DNA of 64,000 nucleotides, from contig NZ_JACIDY010000007.1 of assembly GCF_014196615.1 (NCBI RefSeq), forward strand, positions 124,001 through 188,000, read 5' to 3'. The stretch is from Novosphingobium fluoreni (lineage in GTDB: Bacteria > Pseudomonadota > Alphaproteobacteria > Sphingomonadales > Sphingomonadaceae). This document shows positions 43,958 through 54,583 of the stretch, piece after piece; within the stretch, counting starts at the first letter, position 1, and each line of letters starts with the position of its first letter. Made by a program: the position numbers and the translations under genes. The notes beneath the pieces are model-generated. The model was given only the letters and a program-made list of their open reading frames with translations, did not search any database and was not told the DNA's origin.

Positions 43958-45304
43958 ATGTTGAGAACGACCCTTCTGGTCGCGCTGTCTGGCGCGGCCC
44001 TCATTCCATTGCCGGCGTCTGCACAGATGCACGATCACGCGGGGATGAACCATGATATGGCTCCCCCCGCACCCGCTCCCACAGTAGTCTCACCCGTCCC
44101 GGCGCACCCGGATCACATGTCCGCCGCCGAACACGCCGCGATGGGCCACGGCGGTGCGATAAGCGATCAGCCCGCTGCTTTCGAGATCGGTTCGGGCACG
44201 TCACGACTGCCTGGCGCGGTGCCGTCCATGCCGGGAATTCACGTCATGGCGGGCGATTGGATGGTGATGGCCCACGGCTTTGTCACCACGCAATATACCG
44301 ACCATTCCGGGCCGCGCGGGAGTGACAAGTTCTACTCGACGTCCATGGCGATGCTGATGGCAGGGCGGGATACCGGGTTTGGCCACCTCCAGCTCCGCTC
44401 GATGATGAGCCTGGAACCGGCGATGAGCGCACGCGGCTATCCCAATTTGTTCGCGACGGGCGAGACGGCCAACGGTGAGCCGCTGGTCGATCGGCAGCAT
44501 CCGCACGACCTATTCATGGAACTGGCGGCGCGGATCGACTTCAACTTGGGCAGCGATACCACCGCGTACCTCTATGGCGGACCGGTGGGTGAGCCCTCGC
44601 TCGGGCCGAGCGCCTTCATGATGCGGCGATCCTCCAAGCTGAACCCGGAGCCGCCGATCACGCACCATTGGTTCGATTCCACTCATATCACCTATGGCGT
44701 CGTCACCGCCGGGCTCTCTTCCGGCAAGTGGCAGCTGGAAGGGTCCGCGTTCCGAGGCGCCGAGCCTGATGAGCGGCGTTGGAACATCGAAACGCCGAAG
44801 CTTGATTCGTGGTCGGTCCGGGCAAGTTGGACGCCTTCGCCGCGTTGGGCGGTCCAGGCGAGCTATGGCAAATTGAAGCAGCCCGAGGCCTTGCATCCCG
44901 GTGAGGATGAAAAGCGGCTGACCGCCTCCGCGCACTATGAAAACGGCGAAGGCCTGTCGGCGATGGCAGCTTTCAGTTCGAAAAACCGCGTTCCTGGTCC
45001 CACGCTGACGGCATGGCTGGCGGAGGCGAACTGGGACCTTGATCAGCATAACACTCTGTTCGGCCGGCTTGAGAATGTCGCCAACGACGAGCTATTCCCG
45101 GATCACGACGATCCGCTGCACGATCAGACCTTCCGGGTCAGCAAGGTGCAAGCCGGATATGCGCGCAGGTTCCGGCTCGATCCGTTCGAGCTGGCACTGG
45201 GTGGTTCGCTTTCGGGCTACCTGAAGCCTGACGCTCTAGACGCTGCTTATGGCAACAATCCGTGGGGCTATACGCTGTTCGCTCGGTTAACCCTGGGCCG
45301 TTGA
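43958..45304 (+). CDS. Outer-membrane beta-barrel protein with His/Met-rich N-terminus
   Basis: A 448-aa protein with a signal peptide (cleavage after SAQ, near residue 23). Residues about 24-75 are rich in His and Met (MHDHAGMNHDM, MSAAEHAAMGH), typical of copper-binding extensions. The rest alternates hydrophobic and polar residues (for example FGHLQLRSMMSLEP, WAVQASYGKLKQPEAL, LTAWLAEANWDLD) and ends in aromatic-poor but barrel-like YTLFARLTLGR, consistent with a beta barrel. The ATG follows CAGGA. Role in copper handling is inferred; no known copper operon genes (copA, cusA) are next to it. Confidence 0.72.
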   Translation: MLRTTLLVALSGAALIPLPASAQMHDHAGMNHDMAPPAPAPTVVSPVPAHPDHMSAAEHAAMGHGGAISDQPAAFEIGSGTSRLPGAVPSMPGIHVMAGDWMVMAHGFVTTQYTDHSGPRGSDKFYSTSMAMLMAGRDTGFGHLQLRSMMSLEPAMSARGYPNLFATGETANGEPLVDRQHPHDLFMELAARIDFNLGSDTTAYLYGGPVGEPSLGPSAFMMRRSSKLNPEPPITHHWFDSTHITYGVVTAGLSSGKWQLEGSAFRGAEPDERRWNIETPKLDSWSVRASWTPSPRWAVQASYGKLKQPEALHPGEDEKRLTASAHYENGEGLSAMAAFSSKNRVPGPTLTAWLAEANWDLDQHNTLFGRLENVANDELFPDHDDPLHDQTFRVSKVQAGYARRFRLDPFELALGGSLSGYLKPDALDAAYGNNPWGYTLFARLTLGR

Positions 45305-45826
45305 CCCCTCGGGCGTTGACGGCGCGCAGCTTACCTGGCCGAGCGAATCGAAAGCCACGCGCTCGTTGGAGTCGTGGATGACGAGGCGGCTCGGCCAGGA
45401 CTTGGCCCCACCCGGTCCCGCGCCGTCTTCTCCAGCCTGCGCCACAAGTTCGACCCAGTTCTGCGTGCCGATATAAGTGCTGTGCGCGCCAGATGGCAGT
45501 TCCGCACTGCCGCTCTTCACCGCCAGCGGGTAAAGCTTGCCCTCGATCTTGAGGTAACCCCGATCCTGCTGCGCCACGAACAACGGTTGTTCATCCGCTT
45601 GCTTGCCCGGCCGGAACATGCACCCGGCGCGGGCGAGGTCATACCGTGCGATGTCTTCTGTCGTGAAAGGTTGGGGCAGCACGGGCTTGAACGGAGGCTG
45701 GTTGAGCTTTTCCACCAGCGCGACATCCTGCGCGTCATCGACCGCTTTCGCCTGTGGCGCGTCCTCGTCTCCGCATCCGCTCAACGCCGCCACCGTCAGG
45801 ACTGCCAGCCAAATCTTCCGCATCAT
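45287..45826 (-). CDS. Lipoprotein of unknown function
   Basis: A 179-aa lipoprotein with lipobox LSGC (Cys18). The body has one further Cys pair candidate (GCMFRPG, QVSCAPS) and a block KIEGKLYPLAVKSGSAELP. No known domain. Its start overlaps the mutL stop by four bases, so it is translated after mutL. Its 3' end overlaps the convergent outer-membrane gene by 18 bases, so no terminator can lie between them. Confidence 0.78.
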   Translation of the reverse strand: MMRKIWLAVLTVAALSGCGDEDAPQAKAVDDAQDVALVEKLNQPPFKPVLPQPFTTEDIARYDLARAGCMFRPGKQADEQPLFVAQQDRGYLKIEGKLYPLAVKSGSAELPSGAHSTYIGTQNWVELVAQAGEDGAGPGGAKSWPSRLVIHDSNERVAFDSLGQVSCAPSTPEGSTAQG

Positions 45827-47628
45827 TTCCGCCCGAACAGCTTCTCGATATCGCTATGGGCAAGTTTAACCCATGTGGGGCGGCCATGGTTGCACTGGCC
45901 AGAGCGGGGCGTTTGCTCCATTTCGCGCAGCAATGCGTTCATCTCCGCCACGGACAGGGCCCGCCCGGCGCGCACCGAACCGTGGCAAGCCATGGTCGCC
46001 AAAACGAGGTCCAGCTTCTCCCCCAACAGCAGGGCATCGCCATGACGGGCAAGATCGTCGGCGATATCGCGCACCAGGGCCTGAGCGTCGGCCTTGCCCA
46101 AGACCGAAGGCACGGCGCGCACCAGCAAGGCACCGGGCCCGAACCGTTCGAGGACGAGGCCGAAGCGTGCCAGTTCCGTCGCCTTTTCCTCCAGGCGATC
46201 ACAGTCCGGTTCTTCCATTTCGACCACTTCGGGCAGCAACAAGGCTTGGCTGCGGATCATCGCCTCCTGCGCGCCGGCGGCTTTCAGTCGCTCCAGCACC
46301 AGCCTCTCGTGCGCGGCATGCTGATCGACGATGACGAGGCCGTCTTCCGCTTCGGCGACGATATAGGTCCCAGCCACTTGCCCGCGCGCCACGCCCAGCG
46401 GATGTTCGGCCACCGGCGCGTCTTCGCTGGCTTCCTCGGCTCGCGCCGCTGGGGGAGCGAGCGGCTGATGGCCCCGCCCGGCCCAGCCATTCCCCATCTC
46501 ACGCACGGAGTTGGCCGCCGGAGCGTATTGGCGCGCGAACAGCGATTGCAGGGAGGGCGCAGGCGCCAGGGATGAAGGCGCAGGGGGCTCCACCTGCCAC
46601 GCTCCCATCGCGCCCGCCGCTGGGGCCTGCGCGCTGCGCTGGCCTTGCGCCTCAAGCGCATGACGCAGCGCCCCCACCAGAAACCCGCGCACGAAGGCAG
46701 GGTCGCGAAACCGTACCTCGGTCTTCGCTGGATGGACATTCACGTCCACATCCTCGGGCGGTATTTCGAGGAACAGCGCGAGGACGGCATGGCGATCGCG
46801 CGCCAGCATATCGGCATAAGCTCCGCGCACCGCGCCGATCAGCAGCCGGTCCTTCACCGGACGACCGTTGACGAACAGGTATTGGTGATCGGCCACGCCG
46901 CGATTGAAAGTAGGCAAGCCAGCCACGCCCGTCAGCCGCGCAGCCCCACGCTCGGCCTCGATCACCACGCCGTCATCGGCCAGTTCGCGCGCGACCAGAC
47001 GCGCAACCCGCGCTGCCAGCGCCTCTTCTGGCTGGGTCGCCAGAGTGCGCCGACCGTCATGTTCCAGCGTGAAGCCGATTTCGGGCCGCGCCATCGCCAG
47101 GCGACGGACCACATCCAGGCAGGCGGCATATTCGGCGCGCGGTGAGCGCAGGAATTTGCGACGTGCGGGCACGCGGCCGAACAAATCCTCAACACGAATA
47201 CGCGTTCCGCACGGCAGCGCGGCGGGGGTGTCGGCAGCGATCGCGCCATGGTCCACGGTGCGGCGCCAGCCCTCTTCGGTCCCCTGCGCACGGCTTTCGA
47301 TGGTGAGCCGCGCGACGCTGGCGATCGAGGGCAAGGCTTCCCCGCGAAAACCCAGGCTGGCGACCATCTCGATCCGCTCGTCCGGCAGCTTGGACGTGGC
47401 GTGGCGTTCCAGCGCGAGGGCGATCTCAGCCGAGGCCATACCGCAGCCATCATCCGTCACTTCGATCAGGTCCAACCCGCCGGAGGCAAGGCGCACCGCG
47501 ATCGTGCGTGACCCCGCATCGATGGCGTTTTCCACCAATTCTTTGAGCGCAGACGCCGGCCGTTCGACCACCTCACCCGCCGCGATGCGATTCACAAGGT
47601 CGTCAGGCAGTCTGCGGATAAGCGGCAT
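45823..47628 (-). CDS. mutL: DNA mismatch repair protein MutL
   Basis: A 601-aa MutL. The N-terminal GHKL ATPase shows LIAAGEVVERPASALKELVENAIDAG in segments (VENAIDAGS), DDGCGM and HATSKL. The C-terminal domain has the endonuclease motif DQHAAHERLVLE (DQHAx2Ex4E) and the alphaproteobacterial ACHGSVRAG and CNHGRPT motifs, so it should nick DNA itself, as in organisms without MutH. A Pro/Ala-rich linker lies near 335-375. Followed by the lipoprotein gene with an overlap. Confidence 0.97.
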   Translation of the reverse strand: MPLIRRLPDDLVNRIAAGEVVERPASALKELVENAIDAGSRTIAVRLASGGLDLIEVTDDGCGMASAEIALALERHATSKLPDERIEMVASLGFRGEALPSIASVARLTIESRAQGTEEGWRRTVDHGAIAADTPAALPCGTRIRVEDLFGRVPARRKFLRSPRAEYAACLDVVRRLAMARPEIGFTLEHDGRRTLATQPEEALAARVARLVARELADDGVVIEAERGAARLTGVAGLPTFNRGVADHQYLFVNGRPVKDRLLIGAVRGAYADMLARDRHAVLALFLEIPPEDVDVNVHPAKTEVRFRDPAFVRGFLVGALRHALEAQGQRSAQAPAAGAMGAWQVEPPAPSSLAPAPSLQSLFARQYAPAANSVREMGNGWAGRGHQPLAPPAARAEEASEDAPVAEHPLGVARGQVAGTYIVAEAEDGLVIVDQHAAHERLVLERLKAAGAQEAMIRSQALLLPEVVEMEEPDCDRLEEKATELARFGLVLERFGPGALLVRAVPSVLGKADAQALVRDIADDLARHGDALLLGEKLDLVLATMACHGSVRAGRALSVAEMNALLREMEQTPRSGQCNHGRPTWVKLAHSDIEKLFGRK

Positions 47629-47642
47629 CGTTCCACTGGTAG

Positions 47643-48860
<1,218 letters not shown>

Positions 48861-48922
48861 GCCGTTTTCGAAAGGCGGCGCGTCTTCGCTGAGCGGACGC
48901 GCCGGAAAAGGAGAAACGGCTG

Positions 48923-49804
48923 ATGGCGCCGCCCGCGAACCGGCGCTCTGGCTATTCCCGCAGGGCGCAGTACACGATCTTCATCAGCTACTTCGCCGGT
49001 GTGGCCGGAGTTCTGCTGGGTGTCGTGCTGCTGGTAGTGTCCTTCGTTCAGCCGAGCGCCTTTACCGGATTGCGGGTTTTGGCCGCCGATCTGACCGAGC
49101 CTGCCGGCCATGTCACCGCGACGGGGCGGATGGCGAGCAAGGATTTCTTCGCCACCGTCAGCGGCTATTTCAAGGCGGGTAGCCAACATGCCCGGCTGGA
49201 ACGCGAGCTGGCGATCGCCAAGATCAGGCTGGTCGAAGCGCGCGCTACCGCGGTGGAAAATCGTCGTCTCAAGGGCCTGCTGGGCCTGGCTCAGCAAAGC
49301 CCGGCACCCGTGGTCGTCACGCGTTTGACAAGTTCCACTGCCGCCAGCACGCGGCGCTATGCCACGCTGGCAGCTGGGGCTGATCGCGGCGTGCAGAAGG
49401 GCATGCCGGTCCGCTCGGAGATGGGCCTGCTGGGCCGCGTTCTTGAAGTGGGGCAAGGCAGCGCCCGTGTGCTGCTGGTGACCGACTCCGAAAGCGTGGT
49501 CCCGGTGCGCCGCGCCAGCGATGGCGTACCGGCCTTCGCGCAAGGAACCGGCGACGGCACCTTGCGCATCCGCTTGATCAACCTGGGCCTCAACCCGCTG
49601 AAGAAGGGCGATGTCTTGGTGACGTCGGGCTCTGGCGGCCTTTACCGACCGGGCACGCCGATCGCCATCGTGGCCAACATTCTGCGCGATGGCGCGACTG
49701 CGCAAGTCATCGCCAATCCCTCCGACTCGGACTACGTGCTGGTCGATCGACCGTTCGCGCCGGTCCCGCCCCCGGCGATCACCCCCATTCCGGATAGCCA
49801 GTGA
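48923..49804 (+). CDS. mreC: Rod-shape protein MreC
   Basis: A bitopic protein linking MreB to the elongation synthases, 293 aa. One membrane helix (about residues 17-42), a coiled coil (ERELAIAKIRLVEARATAVE), then two beta-barrel lobes with GADRGVQKGMPV and LGRVLEVGQGSARVLLVTD. AAAGGAGAAACGG precedes the ATG. Its stop overlaps the mreD GTG. Confidence 0.95.
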   Translation: MAPPANRRSGYSRRAQYTIFISYFAGVAGVLLGVVLLVVSFVQPSAFTGLRVLAADLTEPAGHVTATGRMASKDFFATVSGYFKAGSQHARLERELAIAKIRLVEARATAVENRRLKGLLGLAQQSPAPVVVTRLTSSTAASTRRYATLAAGADRGVQKGMPVRSEMGLLGRVLEVGQGSARVLLVTDSESVVPVRRASDGVPAFAQGTGDGTLRIRLINLGLNPLKKGDVLVTSGSGGLYRPGTPIAIVANILRDGATAQVIANPSDSDYVLVDRPFAPVPPPAITPIPDSQ

Positions 49805-50346
49805 GGCTTTGGCCGCAATTCGGCACGCGGCGGGCGCGGATCAATCGGACGCCCTCCAAGATTGTCGCGCGCGGGACGCCATGGGCCACCGTGATGCTGG
49901 CATCGCTGCTGCCAGGTCTTGCCCTGATCGCCTCCGCGCCCGTGCTGCCGCCGTTCGGCTTTCTGATGTTCATCTCGTGGCGGCAATTGCGCCCGGGCCT
50001 GCTGCCGATCTGGGCCGGATTGCCGCTCGGCATTTTCGATGACCTGTTTTCGGGCCAACCCTTCGGATCGGCCGTGCTGCTGTTTTCCGCAGCAGCGATC
50101 GCGCTCGACATGATCGAAGCGCGCCTGCCCTGGCGCAACTTCCTCACCGAATGGCTGGTGGCGATCGGCCTGATTATAGTTTATACCGCACTGGGACTGG
50201 CGCTGGCGAACCTGGACGGCGCAGCCACCCCCCTTCGTGTGACCTGGCCGCAGATCGTGATTTCCATCCTCGCTTATCCCCTCGTCGGTCGCTTCGTGGC
50301 GCTGGCCGATCGCTTTCGTTTGACGCCGTTCCTGGAAATTCGATGA
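49801..50346 (+). CDS. mreD: Rod-shape protein MreD
   Basis: A 181-aa inner-membrane protein with about five helices, partner of MreC in the elongasome. Weak sequence conservation is normal; the clues are WRQLRPGLLPIWAGLPLGIFDDLFSGQPFG (the DDL-x-G-x-PFG motif) and the operon position. The start is GTG 49801, overlapping the mreC stop; its own stop overlaps the mrdA ATG. Confidence 0.9.
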   Translation: MRLWPQFGTRRARINRTPSKIVARGTPWATVMLASLLPGLALIASAPVLPPFGFLMFISWRQLRPGLLPIWAGLPLGIFDDLFSGQPFGSAVLLFSAAAIALDMIEARLPWRNFLTEWLVAIGLIIVYTALGLALANLDGAATPLRVTWPQIVISILAYPLVGRFVALADRFRLTPFLEIR

Positions 50347-52421
50347 GCCTCTTTCGTCCGCGCCATGTCAGCATGGCGACGCTGCGCAACAGCTTCGATC
50401 GGCGCAGCATGGTCATCGGCGGCGTGCAGGCCGGCATCGGTATTTTGCTGGCCAGCCGCCTCGGCTATCTCTCGATCGCCCAGAACGAGAAGTACAAGCT
50501 CGAATCGGAAAGCAACCGCGTCAATCTTTCGCTGATCCCCCCACGCCGGGGATGGATCCTTGATCGGCGCGGCTCTCCCCTCGCCTCGAACCGCGCCGAC
50601 TTTCGCGTGGATGTCATCCCTGATCGCATGACGAATGAGGGGCAGACCATCGGCGAACTGGCCCGGCTGTTGCGGATGCAGCCGGTGGACGTGCAGGACT
50701 TGCGCGACAAGTTGGAGAAATCCCACGGTTTTGCCCCGGTCGAGGTGATGTCCGGCCTGGATTGGGAGCGATTTGCCGCCGTCAGCGTCCGCTTGCCCGA
50801 CTTGCCGGGCGTGGTGACTCAGCGCGGCTTTTCGCGCTTCTATCCCACCGGACCAAGCGTCGGCCACTTGGTCGGCTATGTTGGCGCAGCTTCGGCCGAA
50901 GAGTATGAAAAGGAACGCGATCCCCTGCTCGTCACGCCTGGCTACAAGGTCGGCAAGGACGGGCTGGAAAAAATCTTCGAGAAGGATCTGCGCGGCTACC
51001 CCGGTGCCCGGCGCGTGGAGGTTACGGCAGGCGGCCGCGTAGTGCGCGATCTGGAAACGCGGGAGGACATGCCCGGCAAGCCGATCAAGCTGACCATCGA
51101 TGGTCCGCTGCAGGACTATGCCGCGCGGCGCATAGGCCTGGAATCGGGTGCTGTCGTGGCGATGGACTGCCACACCGGCGAAGTGCTGGCGATGGCATCG
51201 ATGCCCAGCTACGACCCCAACAGCTTCTCGGACGGCATCGGCCGTATCGAGTGGAAAATGCTGGCGGACGACGATCACGTGCCTTTGCGCAACAAGGTGC
51301 TGCGCGGTCTTTATCCCCCGGGCTCCACCGTGAAGCCGATGGTCGCCCTATCGTTCCTGGAAGCGGGCCTGCACCCGGAGGAAAGCGTGTTCTGCGGTGG
51401 CGGCCTGCGGGTCGGCAACCGGGTGTTCCACTGCTGGAACCGGCGCGGCCATGGCCAGGTCAACATGGCCAAGGGCATTTACCAGAGCTGCGATGTGTAC
51501 TTCTATCACTTCGCCCAGCGCATCGGCATGGACCCGATCGCGGCGATGGCACGCCGCCTGGGCCTTGGGCAGGAGTTCAAGCTGCCGGTCGTCGGCCAGT
51601 CCTACGGCACCGTGCCCGATCCGGCCTGGAAGAAGCGCAAGTACGGCAAGGATTGGGCGATCTACGACACCGTGAACGCCACGATCGGTCAGGGCTACTT
51701 TCTTGTGAACCCCCTGCAGCAGGCCGTCATGGCATCGCGCCTGGCGTCCGGCCTCAACCTCGTGCCGAGCATGCTGTTCACGGACAAAGCCAAGCCTGCG
51801 CCCACTCTGGGCATTCCGCAGGAACATCTGGATATCATTCACAAGGCCATGTCGGACGTGGTCAACGGGCCCGGCACCGCCCATCGCGCGGCGCTGCCGA
51901 TGAAAGACATCCTGCTGGCGGGCAAGACCGGCACGGCGCAAGTCGTCGGGCTCAATGTCGGCAATGGCAAGGGCGGCCTATGGAAGCACCGTGACCATGG
52001 CCACTTCATCTGCTTCGCGCCTGCGGACAAGCCTCGCTATGCCGTGGCGGTCGTGGTCGAACACGGCGGCGGATCGGGCGCAGCCTATCCGATCGCGCGC
52101 GATGTGATGACTTACCTGTTCGATCCCAACAAGGCGGTCGAGGTGCTGCATGGTTATGAAAAGGAGTGGGGCGGCACCGCGCAGCAGCGGCTGGACGCCA
52201 AGTACCGCGCTTATTCACAAGCCTACGGAGGCGGTGCGCCCGCGCCACCTTCGGAGGAAAAGGTGGAAGCGGCCGATCAGCCGCCCGCCACCAACCAGCC
52301 GATCGTGAGCGGCCCGCAAACGCCGCCGCCCGAGCCGGTGGCGTTACCTTCGACGCCTGTGACCGCCGAGCCATCGGCCCCTGCAATCACCCTCTCGCCG
52401 CCGGGGGGCAACCCGCAATGA
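50343..52421 (+). CDS. mrdA: Penicillin-binding protein 2 (elongation transpeptidase)
   Basis: Class B PBP that cross-links lateral wall peptidoglycan with RodA. It is 692 aa from ATG 50343. One N-terminal helix, a PBP dimerisation domain (RRGWILDRRGSPLASNRAD), then the transpeptidase with nucleophile S328 (PPGSTVKP, SxxK), SCD, and K528-TGT. The C-terminal 60 residues are a Pro/Ala-rich tail of unclear role. The ATG overlaps the mreD stop; the rodA ATG overlaps its stop. Confidence 0.97.
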   Translation: MSLFRPRHVSMATLRNSFDRRSMVIGGVQAGIGILLASRLGYLSIAQNEKYKLESESNRVNLSLIPPRRGWILDRRGSPLASNRADFRVDVIPDRMTNEGQTIGELARLLRMQPVDVQDLRDKLEKSHGFAPVEVMSGLDWERFAAVSVRLPDLPGVVTQRGFSRFYPTGPSVGHLVGYVGAASAEEYEKERDPLLVTPGYKVGKDGLEKIFEKDLRGYPGARRVEVTAGGRVVRDLETREDMPGKPIKLTIDGPLQDYAARRIGLESGAVVAMDCHTGEVLAMASMPSYDPNSFSDGIGRIEWKMLADDDHVPLRNKVLRGLYPPGSTVKPMVALSFLEAGLHPEESVFCGGGLRVGNRVFHCWNRRGHGQVNMAKGIYQSCDVYFYHFAQRIGMDPIAAMARRLGLGQEFKLPVVGQSYGTVPDPAWKKRKYGKDWAIYDTVNATIGQGYFLVNPLQQAVMASRLASGLNLVPSMLFTDKAKPAPTLGIPQEHLDIIHKAMSDVVNGPGTAHRAALPMKDILLAGKTGTAQVVGLNVGNGKGGLWKHRDHGHFICFAPADKPRYAVAVVVEHGGGSGAAYPIARDVMTYLFDPNKAVEVLHGYEKEWGGTAQQRLDAKYRAYSQAYGGGAPAPPSEEKVEAADQPPATNQPIVSGPQTPPPEPVALPSTPVTAEPSAPAITLSPPGGNPQ

Positions 52422-53530
52422 ACCGCTCCATCGTGCCCGAAACGATCGCCCGCCAGCCCTGGCATGTGCTGATCCCGCTGGCTGGTCTGGTCTCGCTGGG
52501 AGCAGCGGTGCTCTATTCGGCGGCGGGCGGAAGCCTTCAGCCTTACGCGCTCAGCCACGTCCTGCGTTTTTGCGTGTTCCTGGTCGCGGCTATCACTCTC
52601 AGCCGCATTCCGCGCGAATTCTTCCGCATGGCCGCCTACCCGGCATACGGGGCGATCCTGGTCCTGTTGATCCTGGTGGAGCTGCTGGGCGCCGTTGGCG
52701 GCGGTAGCCAGCGATGGCTGAACTTGGGTTTCATGACGCTGCAACCGTCAGAGCTGATGAAACCGGGCATCGTCCTGGCCCTCGCCCGCTTTTACGAAAG
52801 CCTGCCCGCCTCCATCACCGCTAGCTGGCGCGGACTAGTGCCTGCAGGACTACTGATCGCGATGCCTGCGTTCTTCGTGATGATCCAGCCGGATCTCGGC
52901 ACGGCACTCGCGATCTGCTTTGGCGGGGGCATGACCATGTTTCTGGCGGGTTTGCCTCTCTGGTGGTTCCTGGGCGTTGCCGGGTCCCTGGCCGTAATCG
53001 CGCCTGTCGCCTTCTTCACCTTGCTCCACGACTATCAGCGCAATCGCGTCCTGGTGTTCATGGACCCGGAGAGTGACCCGCTTGGCACCGGTTACCACAT
53101 CACCCAGTCCAAGATCGCGATCGGGTCCGGCGGCTTCTTCGGAAAAGGCTTCGGCAACGGCTCGCAAAGCCATCTGGACTACCTTCCGGAGTCTCACACC
53201 GACTTCGTCTTCGCCACGATGTCGGAAGAATGGGGCATGCTGGGCGGGCTGTTCGTGCTGCTGGTCTTTGCCATAATCCTGTTTTGGGGCCTGCGCGTGG
53301 CGCGCAACAGCACCGATCGGTTCTCCAGCCTGCTTGCGGCCGGTATGGCGCTGACGATATTCTTCTACGTGGCGATCAACCTCATGATGGTGATGGGCCT
53401 GGCGCCGGTCGTGGGCATTCCCCTTCCCTTCATGAGTCACGGCGGCTCATCGATGATGACGAACATGATCTGCCTGGGGACGATCATGGCCGTCAGCCGC
53501 TGGCAGCGCCGCCCAAGCGGCCTTGGTTGA
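52418..53530 (+). CDS. rodA: Rod-shape determining protein RodA
   Basis: SEDS-family peptidoglycan polymerase of the elongasome, 370 aa, about ten helices. Landmarks are FVMIQPDLGTAL, the ITQSKIAIGSGGFFGKGFGNGSQ block (in part), LPESHTDFVFATMSEEWG, and the end GIPLPFMSHGGSSMMTNM. Its ATG overlaps the mrdA stop, completing the mreBCD-mrdA-rodA operon. Confidence 0.97.
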   Translation: MNRSIVPETIARQPWHVLIPLAGLVSLGAAVLYSAAGGSLQPYALSHVLRFCVFLVAAITLSRIPREFFRMAAYPAYGAILVLLILVELLGAVGGGSQRWLNLGFMTLQPSELMKPGIVLALARFYESLPASITASWRGLVPAGLLIAMPAFFVMIQPDLGTALAICFGGGMTMFLAGLPLWWFLGVAGSLAVIAPVAFFTLLHDYQRNRVLVFMDPESDPLGTGYHITQSKIAIGSGGFFGKGFGNGSQSHLDYLPESHTDFVFATMSEEWGMLGGLFVLLVFAIILFWGLRVARNSTDRFSSLLAAGMALTIFFYVAINLMMVMGLAPVVGIPLPFMSHGGSSMMTNMICLGTIMAVSRWQRRPSGLG

Positions 53531-53641
53531 TACCGTCCGAAAAAAAGTGCAAAAAAGGTCTTCCCATCCGGCGGAAAGTCGCTAGAGGGACCGCTCCGCC
53601 GCAACGGCAACGATCGAAAGATCGCTTCGCAACGGCAGTGT

Positions 53642-53717
<76 letters not shown>

Positions 53718-53812
53718 CTTTCTCCTAAAAATCAGCCGCAGTATCGCACCGCGTACTGCCTTGGGATATCATAGGCCGTTCCATTGCGCGGCAGGATGCC
53801 CATCTTGGCGAG

Positions 53813-54571
53813 ATGGCAGGCCAATCCCGTATCCGTGTCGTCGATCTGGAAACCACCGGCTCGCGGCCACCGGCTCATGGCGTTTGCGAGATCGGATGGC
53901 AGGACGTTGTTCTGGGCGCGGACGGAAAATGGCAGTTATGTGAGGAGCGCGGAGCGCTGTTCGTCAACCCGGGGCGGCCGATCCCCGCCGTCACCATGGC
54001 GGTGCATCACATCATCGATGCGGATGTCGCAGCTTCGCCTTTCTGGAAGTCGACCGCACCCGACATTCTTAAGCCCAAGGGCGGCGTGGTGGCACTTGCA
54101 GCGCATCGTGCGGCGTTCGAGCAGCGTTTCTGCACGCCGGAGTTGTCTGGCGGAGCCGCCTGGATCTGCACCTGGAAGTGTGCGCTGAGGCTTTGGCCCG
54201 ATAGTCCCAGCTTCTCCAACCAGGTCCTGCGATATTGGCGCATGCCGGAAGGCCTGGATCGCGAGATGGGGTTGCCTGTGCATCGCGCTTTTCCCGACGC
54301 CTACGTGACGGCACATCATCTGCGAGATCAGTTGAACGAGGCGGGGCTTGAGACGCTTCTAAAATGGAGCGCCGAGCCGGGCCTGCTGCCCCGAGTACCC
54401 GCAGGGCCGGATCGTGGCAAATACTGGGGCGCGCTGGACGATGCCACCCTGCGCCGTCTCGCCGCCGACCGCGACGAGGATATTCGCTTTTCGGCAGAGA
54501 CGGAATTGCGAGGCCGTGATGGGTTCGTCGGCCTGGAACCCGAGGTTTCCGCGCAGGGCCGGTTGCTATGA
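53813..54571 (+). CDS. DnaQ/ExoX-like 3'-5' exonuclease
   Basis: A 252-aa DEDDh exonuclease of the DNA polymerase III epsilon/ExoX type. Exo I is RVVDLETTG (residues about 8-16), Exo II includes LAAHRAAFEQRF, and Exo III is HRAFPDAYVTAHHL (H...D). A C-terminal extension of about 90 residues carries MDDATLRRLAADRDEDIRFSAE-like sequence as in ExoX relatives (GALDDATLRRLA). DNA repair or trimming is the likely job. The neighbour downstream, osmC-like, is convergent. Confidence 0.9.
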   Translation: MAGQSRIRVVDLETTGSRPPAHGVCEIGWQDVVLGADGKWQLCEERGALFVNPGRPIPAVTMAVHHIIDADVAASPFWKSTAPDILKPKGGVVALAAHRAAFEQRFCTPELSGGAAWICTWKCALRLWPDSPSFSNQVLRYWRMPEGLDREMGLPVHRAFPDAYVTAHHLRDQLNEAGLETLLKWSAEPGLLPRVPAGPDRGKYWGALDDATLRRLAADRDEDIRFSAETELRGRDGFVGLEPEVSAQGRLL

Positions 54572-54583
54572 CATCAAATCGCG

